Both the position numbers and the translations under genes were made by a program. The notes beneath the pieces were generated by a model, which saw only the letters and a program-made list of their open reading frames with translations, searched no databases and was not told the origin of the DNA. A stretch of 64,000 nt of DNA from Epiperipatus broadwayi. Its lineage: Eukaryota; Onychophora; Udeonychophora; Euonychophora; Peripatidae. Within the stretch, counting starts at the first letter, position 1. Each line of letters starts with the position of its first letter. The stretch is taken from the NCBI GenBank assembly GCA_028023455.1, contig JAQFVV010006274.1:742001-806000 (forward strand), in the 5' to 3' direction. Below are positions 52,601-59,964 of the stretch, one piece after another.

Positions 52601-52865
52601 TTGATAAATTTAGGATATTTATTAATAGAATGATTTTAAATATAGAAATAAGTAATGTGTAATTAATTTTTTTTAAAATGAAAAACAAACAGAAGTTAAG
52701 ATTAAGTGAATAATAAATGGGAATTTTTTTTGGAAAATTAAATAAATAATGATAATAGTAAATAAAAATGTTCAAATTGTAAACAAATGTGTATAGATAC
52801 ATATAAATTTTATTATAGGTCAACAGTACTTTCCAAGTCTAAAGGAAAAATTATTGAGGATCCTG
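18375..52865 (+). CDS. UBR1/UBR2: UBR1/UBR2-type E3 ubiquitin ligase, five internal exons (partial gene)
   Basis: Partial gene for an N-recognin RING E3 ligase; the family recognises destabilising N-terminal residues (N-degron pathway) and works with a RAD6-type E2 in cytosol and nucleus. Exons 18375-18477, 24561-24643, 33483-33718, 40528-40683 and 52819-52865 join into about 208 codons with compatible phases at every junction (1, 0, 2, 2, ending in phase 1) and GT/AG borders. In the joined peptide, residues about 90-125 hold the charged block ERKRKAEMAAARR...MAQMSAMQKNF, which is highly conserved in UBR1/UBR2, and residues 166-172 (RVTCILC) open the RING-H2 with Cys169 and Cys172. Introns are about 6.1, 8.8, 6.8 and 12.1 kb and full of AT-rich repeat debris. 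The N-terminal UBR box and ClpS-like parts should lie upstream, the rest of the RING and the C-terminal cap downstream. Family assignment is firm; UBR1 versus UBR2 is not decided. Confidence 0.9.
18740..19105. mobile_element. 360-bp palindrome in UBR intron 1
   Basis: Left arm about 18757-18889 (TTATCTTATAATCATTATTT...) and right arm about 18957-19093 (...AAATAATGATTATAAGATA) are near-perfect reverse complements, and the spacer between them is itself partly palindromic (TTTTATTTCATTTATT / AATAAATGAAATAAAA). No ORF. Just outside the left arm, 18649-18690 read on the minus strand gives CTGAAGAAGATTACTG...AAAACTGTCG, which resembles Penelope-like tails. Confidence 0.65.
19649..19692. repeat. (TTA)n microsatellite
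   Basis: About 14 uninterrupted TTA/TAT triplets. Confidence 0.95.
19700..24560. other. UBR intron sequence without recognised features
   Basis: AT-rich intron. Apart from a (TTTTA)n stretch at 23905-23936 I see no repeat structure or coding signal. Short ORFs such as 20903-21091, 21512-21715 and 24179-24406 show no family motif. Confidence 0.55.
23905..23936. repeat. (TTTTA)n microsatellite
   Basis: About six perfect TTTTA units. Confidence 0.95.
24561..24643 (+). CDS. UBR1/UBR2: UBR1/UBR2 exon b
   Basis: Its first two bases complete the Gly codon begun in the previous exon. It then reads NILQLMESLVGHHNVETHKD and LLNWAVR, ending in phase 0 before GTAATT. The pattern of L-L-x-x-L, a short variable stretch, then x-H-K-D-x-x-x-W matches the UBR1/UBR2 segment LLxxL...xxKDMITWIL. 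The acceptor is TTTTTTGTAG. At only 83 bases it is found through phase continuity and family match, not ORF length. Confidence 0.8.
24644..30730. other. UBR intron sequence, mostly featureless
   Basis: AT-rich with many homopolymer runs, including G(9) near 28998. The one clear local structure is a 26-bp duplication at 29086-29137, listed separately. ORFs here (for example 25631-25918, 29563-29781) have no recognisable domains. Confidence 0.55.
29086..29137. repeat. perfect 26-bp tandem duplication
   Basis: ATGTATTTAGGCCCTACAGA ATTACC occurs twice in a row without mismatch. Confidence 0.9.
30835..30880 (-). ncRNA. candidate hammerhead ribozyme, family 2 left copy
   Basis: Minus-strand CTGATGA (30865-30871) and GAAAC (30847-30851), separated by AAGCCACAAGCTA with AGC/GCU pairing. 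The expected GUC is GCC here, so cleavage would be lost. Same architecture as the right copy. Confidence 0.45.
31057..31100 (+). ncRNA. candidate hammerhead ribozyme, family 2 right copy
   Basis: Core CUGAUGA at 31064-31070 and GAAA at 31084-31087 are both intact. Stem I: AUCCUCA (31057-31063) pairs with UAGGGAU (31094-31100) with one C-A mismatch and one G-U. Stem II (31071-31083) is short and decayed here; the left-arm copy has AAGC/GCUA. Stem III is the self-complementary ACUAGU (31087-31092), followed by C, so the expected cleavage triplet is GUC at 31091-31093. Such a short stem III is typical of the minimal hammerheads reported in Penelope-like elements, thought to act as dimers. Activity is untested. 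Confidence 0.5.
31612..31655 (+). ncRNA. candidate hammerhead ribozyme, family 1 copy A
   Basis: CUGAUGA at 31617-31623. Stem II is GUGCUG-GUU-CAGCAU (31624-31638), six pairs including one G-U. GAAG at 31639-31642 stands where GAAA is expected. Stem III has two pairs with loop GCAU, then AUA (31648-31650) as cleavage triplet. Stem I is UCUAA (31612-31616) with UUGGG (31651-31655). One core base is mutated, so this copy is probably inactive. Confidence 0.5.
31845..31905 (-). ncRNA. candidate hammerhead remnant, family 1 copy B
   Basis: Minus-strand CTGATGAGTGCTGG is present (CTGATGA at 31891-31897), but the 3' half of stem II and the GAAA core are missing. It is a degraded copy. Confidence 0.3.
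32310..32362 (-). ncRNA. candidate hammerhead remnant, family 1 copy C
   Basis: Minus-strand CTGATGA (32344-32350) followed by GTGCTGGTTCAGCAT, so stem II is complete. The GAAA and stem III region is replaced by an expanded (TA)n run before TTGGACATC. Confidence 0.4.
32592..32641 (+). ncRNA. candidate hammerhead ribozyme, family 1 copy D
   Basis: AUGAUGA (32599-32605) stands where CUGAUGA is expected; stem II is GUGCUG...CAGUAC; AAAA replaces GAAA; AUA at 32630-32632. Stem I is well kept: CCAA with UUGG, then after an AG bulge GAA (32592-32594) with UUC (32639-32641). A bulge or internal loop in stem I is a usual feature of natural hammerheads. Confidence 0.45.
32741..33482. other. UBR intron end, no features
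   Basis: Plain AT-rich intron leading to the exon c acceptor. Confidence 0.6.
33483..33718 (+). CDS. UBR1/UBR2: UBR1/UBR2 exon c (conserved charged block)
   Basis: Begins HFKIVQQLHDKSVPMETTV after a TGCATTTTAG acceptor and ends at AT before GTAAGT, so the last codon (Ile) is completed in the next exon. It holds the strongly conserved block ERKRKAEMAAARRARVMAQM followed by SAMQKNFIREHAELF. In UBR1/UBR2 this helical basic stretch lies just before the RING-H2 region and in yeast Ubr1 contributes to E2 binding. The open frame continues to a TAA inside the donor site (33720-33722), so the ATG-to-stop ORF seen here is not a separate gene. A decayed copy of the second half lies about 370 bases downstream. 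Confidence 0.92.
34091..34174 (+). pseudogene. decayed duplicate of part of UBR exon c
   Basis: In one frame it reads MIQVFAKQNFTREYPELSEH then TRTDL, matching exon c VMAQMSAMQKNFIREHAELF, KSTSTEL at many positions with one codon missing. Nucleotide similarity is visible throughout (for example TTTACTAGAGAATATCCTGA against TTTATTAGAGAACATGCTGA). No clean acceptor and donor bound it, and the frame runs into a stop at about 34211. It is most simply a local tandem duplication of the exon that has decayed; an alternative cassette exon is possible but less likely. Confidence 0.65.
35430..35759 (+). pseudogene. possible pogo/Tigger-like transposase tail remnant
   Basis: The stretch 35455-35545 has repeated ATGCGATTTT / TTATGCGGTTTT / TTATGCGATAAAG phrases, which resemble the 3' regions of pogo/Tigger DNA transposons. 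The ORF at 35478-35759 ends with an acidic, protein-like C-terminus (NLEDLEKDNEIEVEPVRFSA then MIRESLQLSNQLENHFC), unlike the hydrophobic chance frames around it. I do not recognise an exact family, and no DDE core is visible nearby. It lies inside UBR intron 3, so it is not a UBR exon; no donor follows. Confidence 0.35.
35827..35950. repeat. palindrome with about 47-bp arms
   Basis: AACTTTTAGACAAAAAAGTT (35829 onward) and its reverse complement ending near 35950 flank a short spacer that includes TTTAATTTTTATTTAAAAGG. The arms differ at about three positions. It could be a small MITE or a terminal repeat of the neighbouring remnant. Confidence 0.75.
36159..36275 (+). other. 38-codon ORF of protein-like composition
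   Basis: Starts ATGCATAGGATTGAAG and reads MHRIEVGANCISSSNESDFL then PVHKRTRILSNSDMYEKM, then stop. It has a balanced, hydrophilic composition unlike the surrounding AT-rich chance frames, and local GC is higher. It may be the N-terminus of a lost transposase or a small peptide; no family recognised. Confidence 0.25.
36440..36735. repeat. degenerate tandem repeat, about 35 bp, eight to nine copies
   Basis: Units share GCTGAAATCATCGATGGAAC followed by an A-rich tail of variable length (AAAAAATAA...). Copies start at about 36444, 36480, 36527, 36559, 36593, 36631, 36668 and 36717. A-tail length varies and ATCGAT is conserved in most copies. Confidence 0.85.
36745..37650. repeat. diverged tandem duplication, about 365 bp
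   Basis: AGAATTTCTATCCAAAAATA at 36750 and GAATTTCTAGCGAAAAGTAG at 37116 begin parallel blocks that stay alignable through GGACAAATT, CACAATTCCTTCTAAAATAC, GATTTGCAAATATGC and CTGCTTTGAAAT. A third, partial block covers about 37590-37650. No coding frame was found. Confidence 0.7.
38197..38870 (-). pseudogene. RTE-type LINE AP-endonuclease remnant
   Basis: Minus-strand pieces in order: LDKLKEVLSTIK then stop, DIIGLCEIKRYGKETIDLKG (about 38680-38800; the Trp before DIIGL is now a stop), MGYIINK, NIIELNGISERMARL (about 38570-38620), SHYDKVEDFYMDIQNVL (about 38490-38545), then RAVGKFGYHIRNWKEHRLVE twice owing to a tandem duplication. These match the endonuclease of RTE/BovB-type LINEs, often annotated as craniofacial development protein 2-like. 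Frameshifts separate the pieces. No reverse transcriptase follows downstream, so this is a 5' fragment. Confidence 0.75.
38200..38447. repeat. 125-bp tandem duplication inside the RTE endonuclease
   Basis: The segment from AATTCATTATATATAGTTTT to CAATCATTTACTAATT occurs twice, at about 38200-38318 and 38326-38447, with about 10 percent difference. Confidence 0.85.
38871..40527. other. UBR intron 3 end, no features
   Basis: AT-rich. No readable element or exon until the acceptor of exon d. Confidence 0.55.
40528..40683 (+). CDS. UBR1/UBR2: UBR1/UBR2 exon d (start of RING-H2)
   Basis: Its first base completes an Ile codon. It then reads TALFSDFPVALGPQQTPHLF, a short linker, KRVTCILCQEDQEL and MVLAAFVQ, ending with AA of a Lys codon before GTAAGT. 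The V-T-C-I-L-C-Q-E-x-Q-E motif is the diagnostic start of the UBR1/UBR2 RING-H2; Cys169 and Cys172 of the joined peptide are the first zinc ligands. The preceding x-A-L-G-P-x-x-x-P segment also matches the family. The acceptor is TCTTTTTAG. Confidence 0.92.
41085..41150 (-). ncRNA. hammerhead-like core, left Penelope-like tail
   Basis: Minus strand: CTGAAGA (41123-41129), stem II TGAG...CTCA, then AAAACGTTGTGCATAAA. CUGANGA and a GAAA-like block with a stem between them is the hammerhead core; hammerheads are established in Penelope-like terminal repeats. The first base of GAAA is mutated here. Confidence 0.4.
41160..41241 (-). repeat. tRNA-derived segment in left Penelope-like tail
   Basis: Minus-strand A box TGGCTTAGTTGGTTAGAGCG and B box GGTTCGAATCC (41165-41175). 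The acceptor ends do not pair, so it is tRNA-derived sequence, not a working tRNA gene. Confidence 0.7.
43299..43375 (+). repeat. tRNA-derived segment in right Penelope-like tail
   Basis: A-box-like TGGCTCAGATGGTTAGTG and perfect B box GGTTCGAATCC (43357-43367), matching the left-tail copy. Not a functional tRNA. Confidence 0.7.
43385..43445 (+). ncRNA. hammerhead-like core, right Penelope-like tail
   Basis: CTGAAGA (43403-43409), stem II AGAG...CTCT, GAAAC (43432-43436). Core bases are intact, but downstream stem III and the cleavage triplet are unclear. It lies between the tRNA-like segment and the AATAAAG-containing end. Confidence 0.4.
43566..44670. other. UBR intron 4 sequence, no features
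   Basis: AT-rich non-coding sequence with no readable ORF or repeat. Confidence 0.55.
44671..45821. mobile_element. non-autonomous hAT-type element
   Basis: Left end CAGGGATCTGCAAACTTTTT and right end ...GTAGTTTGCTGACTCTTG are imperfect inverted repeats (15 bases, four mismatches) of the CAGGG-x-x-x-GCAAAC type common in hAT elements. Subterminal GGCC/GTCTGCAGGC text fits too. Flanks GTATAGCA (44663-44670) and GTATAACA (45821-45828) look like an 8-bp target duplication with one change. There is no transposase frame; length about 1.15 kb. Confidence 0.75.
46385..46870. repeat. degenerate repeat with AATGTAATGGAA motif
   Basis: The motif recurs (perfect or nearly so) at about 46402, 46463, 46625, 46688, 46733, 46787 and 46850, spaced 45-160 bases, often with CATAC or ATAT following and AAACATTGG between. 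It could be a decayed minisatellite or part of a lost element. Confidence 0.5.
46871..52818. other. UBR intron 4 sequence, mostly featureless
   Basis: About 6 kb of AT-rich sequence before exon e. The ORF at 48231-48491 has no recognised motif. A less AT-rich patch at 50445-50560 read on the minus strand has CTGATGATACC...GACGAAAG, weakly hammerhead-like but without convincing stems. Confidence 0.5.
52819..52865 (+). CDS. UBR1/UBR2: UBR1/UBR2 exon e (last exon seen)
   Basis: A 47-base exon. G completes the Lys codon, then it reads STVLSKSKGKIIEDP plus one base, followed by GTAAGT. It corresponds to the UBR1/UBR2 segment (x-STxLxxxxxKxIxxP) between the first RING Cys pair and the S-C-G-H motif. 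The acceptor is TTTATTATAG. I read on to 64000 for the next exon (expected SCGHxMHxxCW) and did not find it, so the following intron is probably longer than 11 kb and contains the nested hAT and foldback elements. Confidence 0.85.
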
Positions 52866-52952
52866 GTAAGTATTAATAATATTAAAATAATTTTATGTAT
52901 ATTTATATATGCTAATTGAAGTGAATTACTATTAGTAAATATCTGTTCAAGA

Positions 52953-53030
52953 GCAATGGCATAACTAGGAAAATTGAACCCGAAGGCAAAAATTCAAAAA
53001 GGACCCCATTTTAAAATTTGGAATTTTGAT
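52953..53030 (+). other. possible left end of a large DNA element
   Basis: GCAATGGCATAACTAGGAAA followed by CCCGAAGGCAAAAATT and GGACCCC resembles a widespread terminal motif (CAGTGGCGTAACTAGG...GGC). The last 55 bases of the window (GGGCCC...GGGCC...GGCATTGCCTCCC) look like the matching inner right end, which would finish beyond 64000. Confidence 0.35.
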
Positions 53031-53074
53031 TTTTTATATATTCACAAATTTTTAATTATTTATTTTATATTATA

Positions 53075-54700
53075 AACTAGCTGCGCCCAGCCTTGTAAAG
53101 GCTCATTTTTTTAAAAATTTGTTGCTTTAACACATTTTTTTAAGGATTTAATGTAAATTAAACAAAAGATAGAATTGAAAGAGCATAGTTACAGTGAAAT
53201 ACAAAAGCTTCGGGCTTTTAGCATATCGTTTTTGTAATAACAATTTTTTTTTTAAAGATTGAATGTAAATTAAACAAAACATTTTAATATTATATAAATA
53301 AATTTCCAAATTTTGATAAAGTTAAATTAAAATATATATTTTTAAAAATATCTGTTATTTCATAAAATATTTCTTGCCTTAATTTGAATATAATAATAAG
53401 AGTAATGGAAAACTATTCAGGAAAGTTTAAACTTTTAATAAAATAATATCTAATGATTGCATTCGATGAGGTTGATCATAATCATAGAATTATAATGAAA
53501 TATAAATATATACATTAAAATTAAATATATCATTTACATGATAATGCAATGCATGAGACTTTTTTGTTTATTGCTTTGATATTATGTGCTTAAACCATGC
53601 CTTTTTATATTTTCTTTTTTTGTCATTACATTTAGTATAAACAACATCAATATTAATAGAATCAAAATAATGTCCAAATTTAATTTCATGTTCCAATATA
53701 TATATATGACTAAAAATATGGATTTAACATTAGAGTCTATTTTCGCACGTTTATATAAATATTTATGTTGTGCTAGTCTTGTAGTACAATTGGCATGAGA
53801 TTCTCCATAATAAATTGCATTGCATTTTGGTTCATTACATTTAATTTTATAAACTATTTGTAGAGATTGGTTTGGAGATAATTTATTTTTAGTATTGTTT
53901 AAAATTTGATTAAGATTAGGAGATGTTATAAAACTGATATTATAATCATTTGAACAAATTGTTTTCATCTTTTTAAATGTATTAGATATATGTAATAAAT
54001 AATATAATTATAATATATAATGTATGTAAAGATAATATTATATATAGATATATATGTAATATATTATATTTGCTAGCTTTATGACTTCAAATATATCTGT
54101 ACTGGAGTGCCCTCTGAATGAAAAATTATTATTATTTTTTTCTGATAATCAGTCAGTTGTAAGTTTTTTTTAGCTTTACTAATAGTTATACCATTTATTA
54201 ATGTTGGAATTCAGCCTTGTAAAGGCCATGGTTTTTTTTAAATTGATTGCTCTAACAAAAATTTTTAAAGTTTAATGTAAATTAAACAAAAGATTTTAAA
54301 TGTGTGGAGCGTCCTCAGAATTAATAATTACCATTTATTAATTGCTAAGTATGTCATTCATCTGAACTATATTAGAGGATTGACTCCAGAGTGCCTTAAC
54401 GTCAAATTATGAATTGTCATTTGCATCTGGCTAGAATGGAATACAAAAATACTGGTTGTTTTTGTATTAAATATAACATTTGTAATATTTTTTTTAATTG
54501 GTTACTTTAATAATTTTCTTTTTTAAGATTTAATATAAATGTTTTTATTTTTTTTATTAAATATTGCTAATTTATAAAAGTTTGTTAACATTGCTAAGTA
54601 TGTTGTTTATCTGAACTATATTAGGGAATTAACAGATGGCTATTTCTGCAGCTGGATGGGAATTTTTACTGTAAAATATATACTTCATCTCTGTAGTTCA
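53075..54700. repeat. three diverged copies of an interspersed repeat
   Basis: CAGCCTTGTAAAGGC followed by TTTAATGTAAATTAAACAAA occurs at 53089 and 54212. A later block, TTGCTAAGTATGT...CATCTGAACTATATTAG, occurs at about 54341 and 54591. The first is preceded by ACTAGCTGCGCCC, a phrase common near 3' ends of interspersed repeats. The Penelope-like fragment lies between the first two. Confidence 0.55.
53582..53968 (-). pseudogene. GIY-YIG domain fragment of a second Penelope-like element
   Basis: Minus-strand frame from 53968. The middle reads QIVYKIKCNEPKCNAIYYGE then SHANCTTRLAQHK, with the GIY-YIG core as VYKI...AIYYGE, the conserved Arg in TTRLAQH, and Cys residues in between as in Penelope-like endonucleases. 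The C-terminus is hydrophobic noise with a likely frameshift. It differs from the 41-43 kb family (C-x-C-G-R-T-Y-I-G there), so it is a different lineage. No RT is visible beside it. Confidence 0.6.
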
Positions 54701-55434
54701 GAGTCCTTGTACTGATTTTTTCCCCAGCATTTTTATTTAATGACATAATTATTTCTCCACATAAACATAGTGGGTGTAATGTCATTGGATAAACATTCAT
54801 TCATCAATCAGCCAACAAAGAAAATACCAATTTTATTTATAAGATATCATATAAGATAATTTAATAAAGATACCTTAAAAATCCTTCTTCCTAATCTTTG
54901 TATTTTCAAAGTCATTAATTAGTTAATTCTTTTAAGTCCATTTTAGATGCTTCCTAACATTGCTAGATTTGTAAGTCTGGTTTGGCCAATTGAATTTCTT
55001 TAATAATCTTTTATTATTTTTTATTTACTCAAAGATTTTTCAATGCTTGCTACAGTGACTGGAAGTGTAAGGAATAATCCAGGAAAAAGGTATATATTTC
55101 ACTAAATTCACTTTCCAAACAACGGTATTTATAAATTAACAAGTGTGAAAATGTCTTAATCATTATGTTTTCTGTAAAATCATTTTTTAATAAAGAAATC
55201 ACTTGAATTAATTGTGTAGCAAAAGTTCTGGATATTTATTTCTAAGATTCGAGTGATTGTCTAAGGTGAGCAAACCTTTTTTGGGCCGAAGTGTTTTTCG
55301 TAACACTTCTAGCAGACCGCAAGTAACATAAATAGAAGTATTATTTGAAAACATAATTTTCATACAAATTTATTATATATGTTTACATACATCACAAAAA
55401 TATATAACAAAAAATATATATATATATATTTTAT

Positions 55435-57206
55435 TAATGAGATTTATGCAACTGTCTACAATTCTGCTCTAAACTGTCATAATCCAGATTGGGACCACTA
55501 ATACCTATTCGTAAAATTGCATATAAATTTGAATCTGACAAAACAGACCTATTCTTTGATTTGTTTATATTCATACTGGAAAATGTCTGTTCATAAATAT
55601 ATGTGAAGCAGACAGTACAAACATTTTTTGGGCAAAGGTTTTCAAATTGCAGAATTTTTGTAAATTGAGCGATGCATAAAAATCAGTGAGTGTCATATTC
55701 ATAAAAATTTCCTTCAATGCATTATCTGATTGAAGATCTATCAATTCAAATTGCAAATCATCCAATACTGTTTCTACGTTGCTAGTAACTGGATAACATA
55801 ACAAATTAAATTCATTTTCCAGTGATTTAAAATCGGCATAATGCCTTGAAAACTCTTCTCTTAAAAAAGACAACTGCTTACCATATTTCTTTGAACAAAC
55901 TTGATTGATAATCTGCATCTGCAATATTGGAAAATGCACAAAATTTTGATCATGGAGGTGTTTGGTCAAAAGTTGTAATTTCACTTGGAAAGATTTAATT
56001 TCCACAAATAATTCATATGCAAAAACATTTTTGCCTTGTAATTTAATGTTCAATTCATTTAATTTATTGAAAATGTCAACTGCAAATGCAAAATCACATA
56101 TCCATTTATTGTTTTTCATGTTAGTGACAAATGCACAATTAATATCTTTCATTTGAAAGAAAAGCAAAATTTCTTGTCTCAAATTCCATACCCTTTTCAG
56201 AAAACTGCCAAGTCTTAACCAATGTACATTATTATGATACAACACATCTAAATAATCACAATCCATTTTATCCATTAAATTCCTGAACTGTCTGATTTAG
56301 TCCTCTTGCTCTGATGATGTTTATAGCATGCACTACTGGATCAATCACATGTTTAAAGTCCAATGAAGATTTGCATAAGTTTTCTTGGTGAATTATACAA
56401 TGCAATGATATTAAAGAATGATGTGGATGCTCTTCTTTCACTTTTTAATCAAGAAGCTTTATGAGTCCAAACTGCTTTTCCTGTTAATGAAGGTGCACCA
56501 TCGGTTGTTATGCTTTCCAATTTATTCATTGGTATCCAGCTTTATTCAGACAATTTTCAAGGCATTCATCCAAATCTTTACCAATTGTTGTATCCGTCAA
56601 TTTTTCAGGTGAGAGTCTGATGAATATAAGCAATTGTGCAGTATCTTTAATATCCTTGCTCTCACCCAGTGCCAAAGAGTACCAATCAAATGATTTGCTA
56701 ACCTTAACAAACTGTTTTAACAAATTCTATGAAATTGCATCTATACAATCTATTATAGTTCTTCTTGACAGAGATATTGCTTCAATTTTTGTTTTAACTT
56801 CTGGGCAGACAATGTCAACAGTGGCAAGCATGTATTCCTTTAAAAATTCACCTTCAGAAAATGATTTGTTATGTTTGGCAATATTATACAAAGTACAAAA
56901 CTAGCTTTTGTTGTACCAGCTTGTATATCACTTTGTCTGACAAAACCCATTTTGTTGCCAGTTTAAACTTTTTAATAAATCATTTGCCTTTTGTTGTTTT
57001 TCATTTTTTGATAAAATACTTGCAAATGTATTGTATTTACTTTGCAAATGCCTCTTCAAATTGTACTTCTTGAAAACAGCAATGCTCTCACAGCATATTA
57101 AGCACATTCCTCTGTTTTCAACATTTGTGAAAAAATACTTCCATGTCCATTCATTGTTAAAAACATAGCATTCATTGTCAATTTTACATTTTTTAACTGT
57201 AGTCAT
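55435..57206 (-). pseudogene. hAT transposase, GTF2IRD2-like, broken
   Basis: Transposase on the minus strand. It begins MTTVKKCKIDNECYVFNNEW and holds a zinc-finger-like CLICCESIAVFKKYNLKRH. After a break come FDWYSLALGESKDIKDTAQL and LLIFIRLSPEKL (56600-56690), ITTDGAPSLTGKAVW (about 56465-56515), and the 234-codon segment from 56275 (CDYLDVLYHNNVHWLRLGSF... with CDFAFAVDIFNKLNELNIKL). It ends with the hAT dimerisation motif EQTFSSMNINKSKNRSVLSD (about 55540-55600) in another frame. These blocks match GTF2IRD2/ZBED5-like hAT proteins. At least three frameshifts and several stops make it a pseudogene. Confidence 0.85.
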
Positions 57207-57834
57207 TTTTAAGAACAGATTTCAAAATTTGGAAATGAACAGCCAAGTCGGAACACTAGTGAAACAAACAATATTCTGACAGTTGCAATGATTTTAGTCA
57301 AGACCATGGGATTTAGACTAAAATAGAATTGATGGAGTGAAGAGTTCCAGGATCTTAATTTGAACAATTATTTATTTTACACATATAATGAAAACAAATT
57401 AAATTGATAGCTTCTACTCAGTGAATTATATCTTTTATTATTACAGCATTCACAAAGCTAGTGTAAAGAATAAAGCAATTAATTGAGAATAAAAATAATA
57501 ATTGACATTCATATATATTTCATCACCTTTAAAGTTGAAAATAATTTTTTAATTTTAGCATTATGTTTTTCAAATCAACTAAATTTATTATTCATTTAAT
57601 TATTTTGAAGTTATTTACAAGAACATCTGAATTTGGTAATTATAAAATAAATTAAAAAAAAAAAAGTTTCAACTGGTGATACATGATTAATTTATCGGTG
57701 TCGATTTAGTATGCGCTCACGGCCGCCATTTTGAATTACAAGAACCACCCAAACCATGCTGAAACATCCAACCGATAAATGACATCGCTCAAAATGGCCA
57801 TTTTCATAGGAAAAAAATTGGAATTTTCATATTA

Positions 57835-57980
57835 GTCAATCACGTGACTAAAATGGTAAAACATAAAAATCTTAATTTTCATTAAAAAAATCACGTGATT
57901 AAAATATTAAAACACAAAAATAGCAATCTTAATAATAAAAAAAATCACGTGATTAAAATATTAAAACACAAAATCGTATA
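57835..57980. repeat. left-arm array, three units with CACGTGATT
   Basis: Units of about 57 bases: AATCACGTGA(C/T)TAAAAT followed by ATTAAAACACAAAAAT, three copies. The mirror array in the right arm has four. Confidence 0.85.
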
Positions 57981-58144
57981 TGCCAAAAGATTATAATTTA
58001 TAAAATCTGAATGCTAAAAATGGTAAAAAATAATGATGAAAAGATTTTAAGCAATAATTATATTTTCATTCACTTATAGAAATGGAATCACGAGACCAAA
58101 AAGGCGGTAAAGATCTTGAATACACGTTATCTACATCAATCTTT

Positions 58145-58490
58145 TTAAAAAAAATCATAAATGCTATAAATCCAAGCATTGATAGCAAATCTCAAAAAAT
58201 TAAAAACGCTATAAATCTAAGCATTGTAATAGCAAATCTCAAAAAATCAAAAATGCTATGAATCCAACCAAGCATTGATAGCAAATCTCAAAAAATTAAA
58301 AACGCTATAAATCTAAGCATTGTAATAGCAAATCTCAAAAAATTAAAAACGCTATAAATCTAAGCATTGTAATAGTAAATCTCAAAAAATCAAAAACACT
58401 ATAAATCCAAGCATTGTAATAGCAAATCTCAAAAAATCAAAAACACTATAAATCCAAGCATTGTAATAGTAAATCTCAAAAAATTAACGT
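58145..58490. repeat. left-arm array, seven 47-bp units
   Basis: Units: AAAAACGCTATAAATCTAAG CATTGTAATAGCAAATCTCA plus AAAAATT. Two subtypes (ATTGTAATAG and ATTGATAG) alternate. Confidence 0.9.
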
Positions 58491-59584
58491 ATCTTACGGC
58501 ATTTAAAAATAAATCATAAATGCTATTTGCAAAAAGAAAACTTATTCCTGTCTTCAACAGTATATACTAAATCAGTATTTTAAAAAACAATATTTAAAAA
58601 CTATAATGCTATAAATCAGACATTGTAACGTAACATTAAACAGCCTAAAATGCTACAATGGAAAAAAAGTGCGGGAAAAGAAAAAAAAGCAAAAGAAGAA
58701 GCTAATATTAAAAATTAAAAAAAATTACACAATCCTTTAAAATAAATCAAAAACGGTAATTTATAGAGTGATAATCAAACATTGTAATTGTAAATCTCAA
58801 AAAAATTAACTTATGTTAAGGCATTTTTTAAAAAAAAATTGTAAATGATATTTACAAAAACCCTTTAAAATATAGCAATCACTAGAAAAATAATAAATGT
58901 TATTTAAAAAAGCTCAGTCCGGTCTAGCAACGCTATATACTAAATCAGTATTATAATTTTTAAAAATTATATTGGTAAATGTGAAATGGCGGGAACACCC
59001 ATCACTTTCAACACTATCAACAAATAAAAAACCTAATTAACTTATTTTTAAAAATATAATATTTTACATTTGGCTTTGGGATTATCCCTCTAACTAAGAG
59101 TTATAATAATGAATCACAAATCTGAATAATAGATAGTTAGCATTTATTTAAGTAATTTTTTACCAATATTTTAAGAATTTTAAAAAAATTACCAACATTC
59201 TCAATCGGATGGATGGCCGTCACTCAGGCTAAATTTGGTTCTTCCTACATCTCTTCATTACTGCAACAGCACAAGCCATCAACAAATTATACTTTTAAGT
59301 TTTAGGTTTATTACTGTAAAGAAGATGCCAGTAAAATTAATTTATTCAGGAAATATCGCAGCTTGATATGGTCTCTTTCAAATTTATTTTTAAAACTGTG
59401 TATTTAAGTCTCACACAAATAAGAGCTGGTATGTATGACGTAAGATAATTTCCAAGAATTAGAGTTTAGGATGGGCCTTTGTCTTACTAAGATAAAAGTG
59501 TTAAGTTAAACTTTCAAATTTAAAAAAAACAACTGTAAACCAGCTAGTGGACTTTTATGCTTCAAGCCTAACATCATTACGTAT

Positions 59585-59706
59585 GTAATGTATTTTGATG
59601 TATAATAACGTATGTGTATGTGCACACATCTAATATATAAATATATTTATTTATATATTAGATGTGCGCACATACACGTAAACATACGTTATTATACATC
59701 AAAGTT
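59585..59706. repeat. nested palindrome in the foldback loop
   Basis: TTTTGATGTATAATAACGTA...GTGTATGTGCACACATCTAAT then its reverse complement ending CATCAAAGTT, arms about 58 bases. Lies next to the inner edge of the left arm. Confidence 0.85.
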
Positions 59707-59964
59707 CATTATTATAGGATTATACACGTGGCCTGGGATGGGTTTGAATTTGACAAACAGGCCTACTATGATACTTAAAAGGTGAAACGGAATGATAGAC
59801 AGAATTAGCAACAATAAGTGAATATAAAGAATATATTTTATTAGTCATTCATATACCCATTTTCAAATCATATGATCACATGAACACACACCCTTTATAT
59901 TTCTTTTTTTTTTTTAATATTAATGAATGAAAAGGTCTCTTTTTTGTTTTTGCAATATTTTCGG

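Noticed and set aside
56418-57073. Three plus-strand ORFs (56418-56612, 56620-56904, 56861-57073)
   Set aside because: Antisense of the hAT transposase.
58145-58490. CRISPR-like array of 47-bp units
   Set aside because: Whole units repeat without distinct spacers, in an animal-type genome; it is a tandem array inside a transposon arm.
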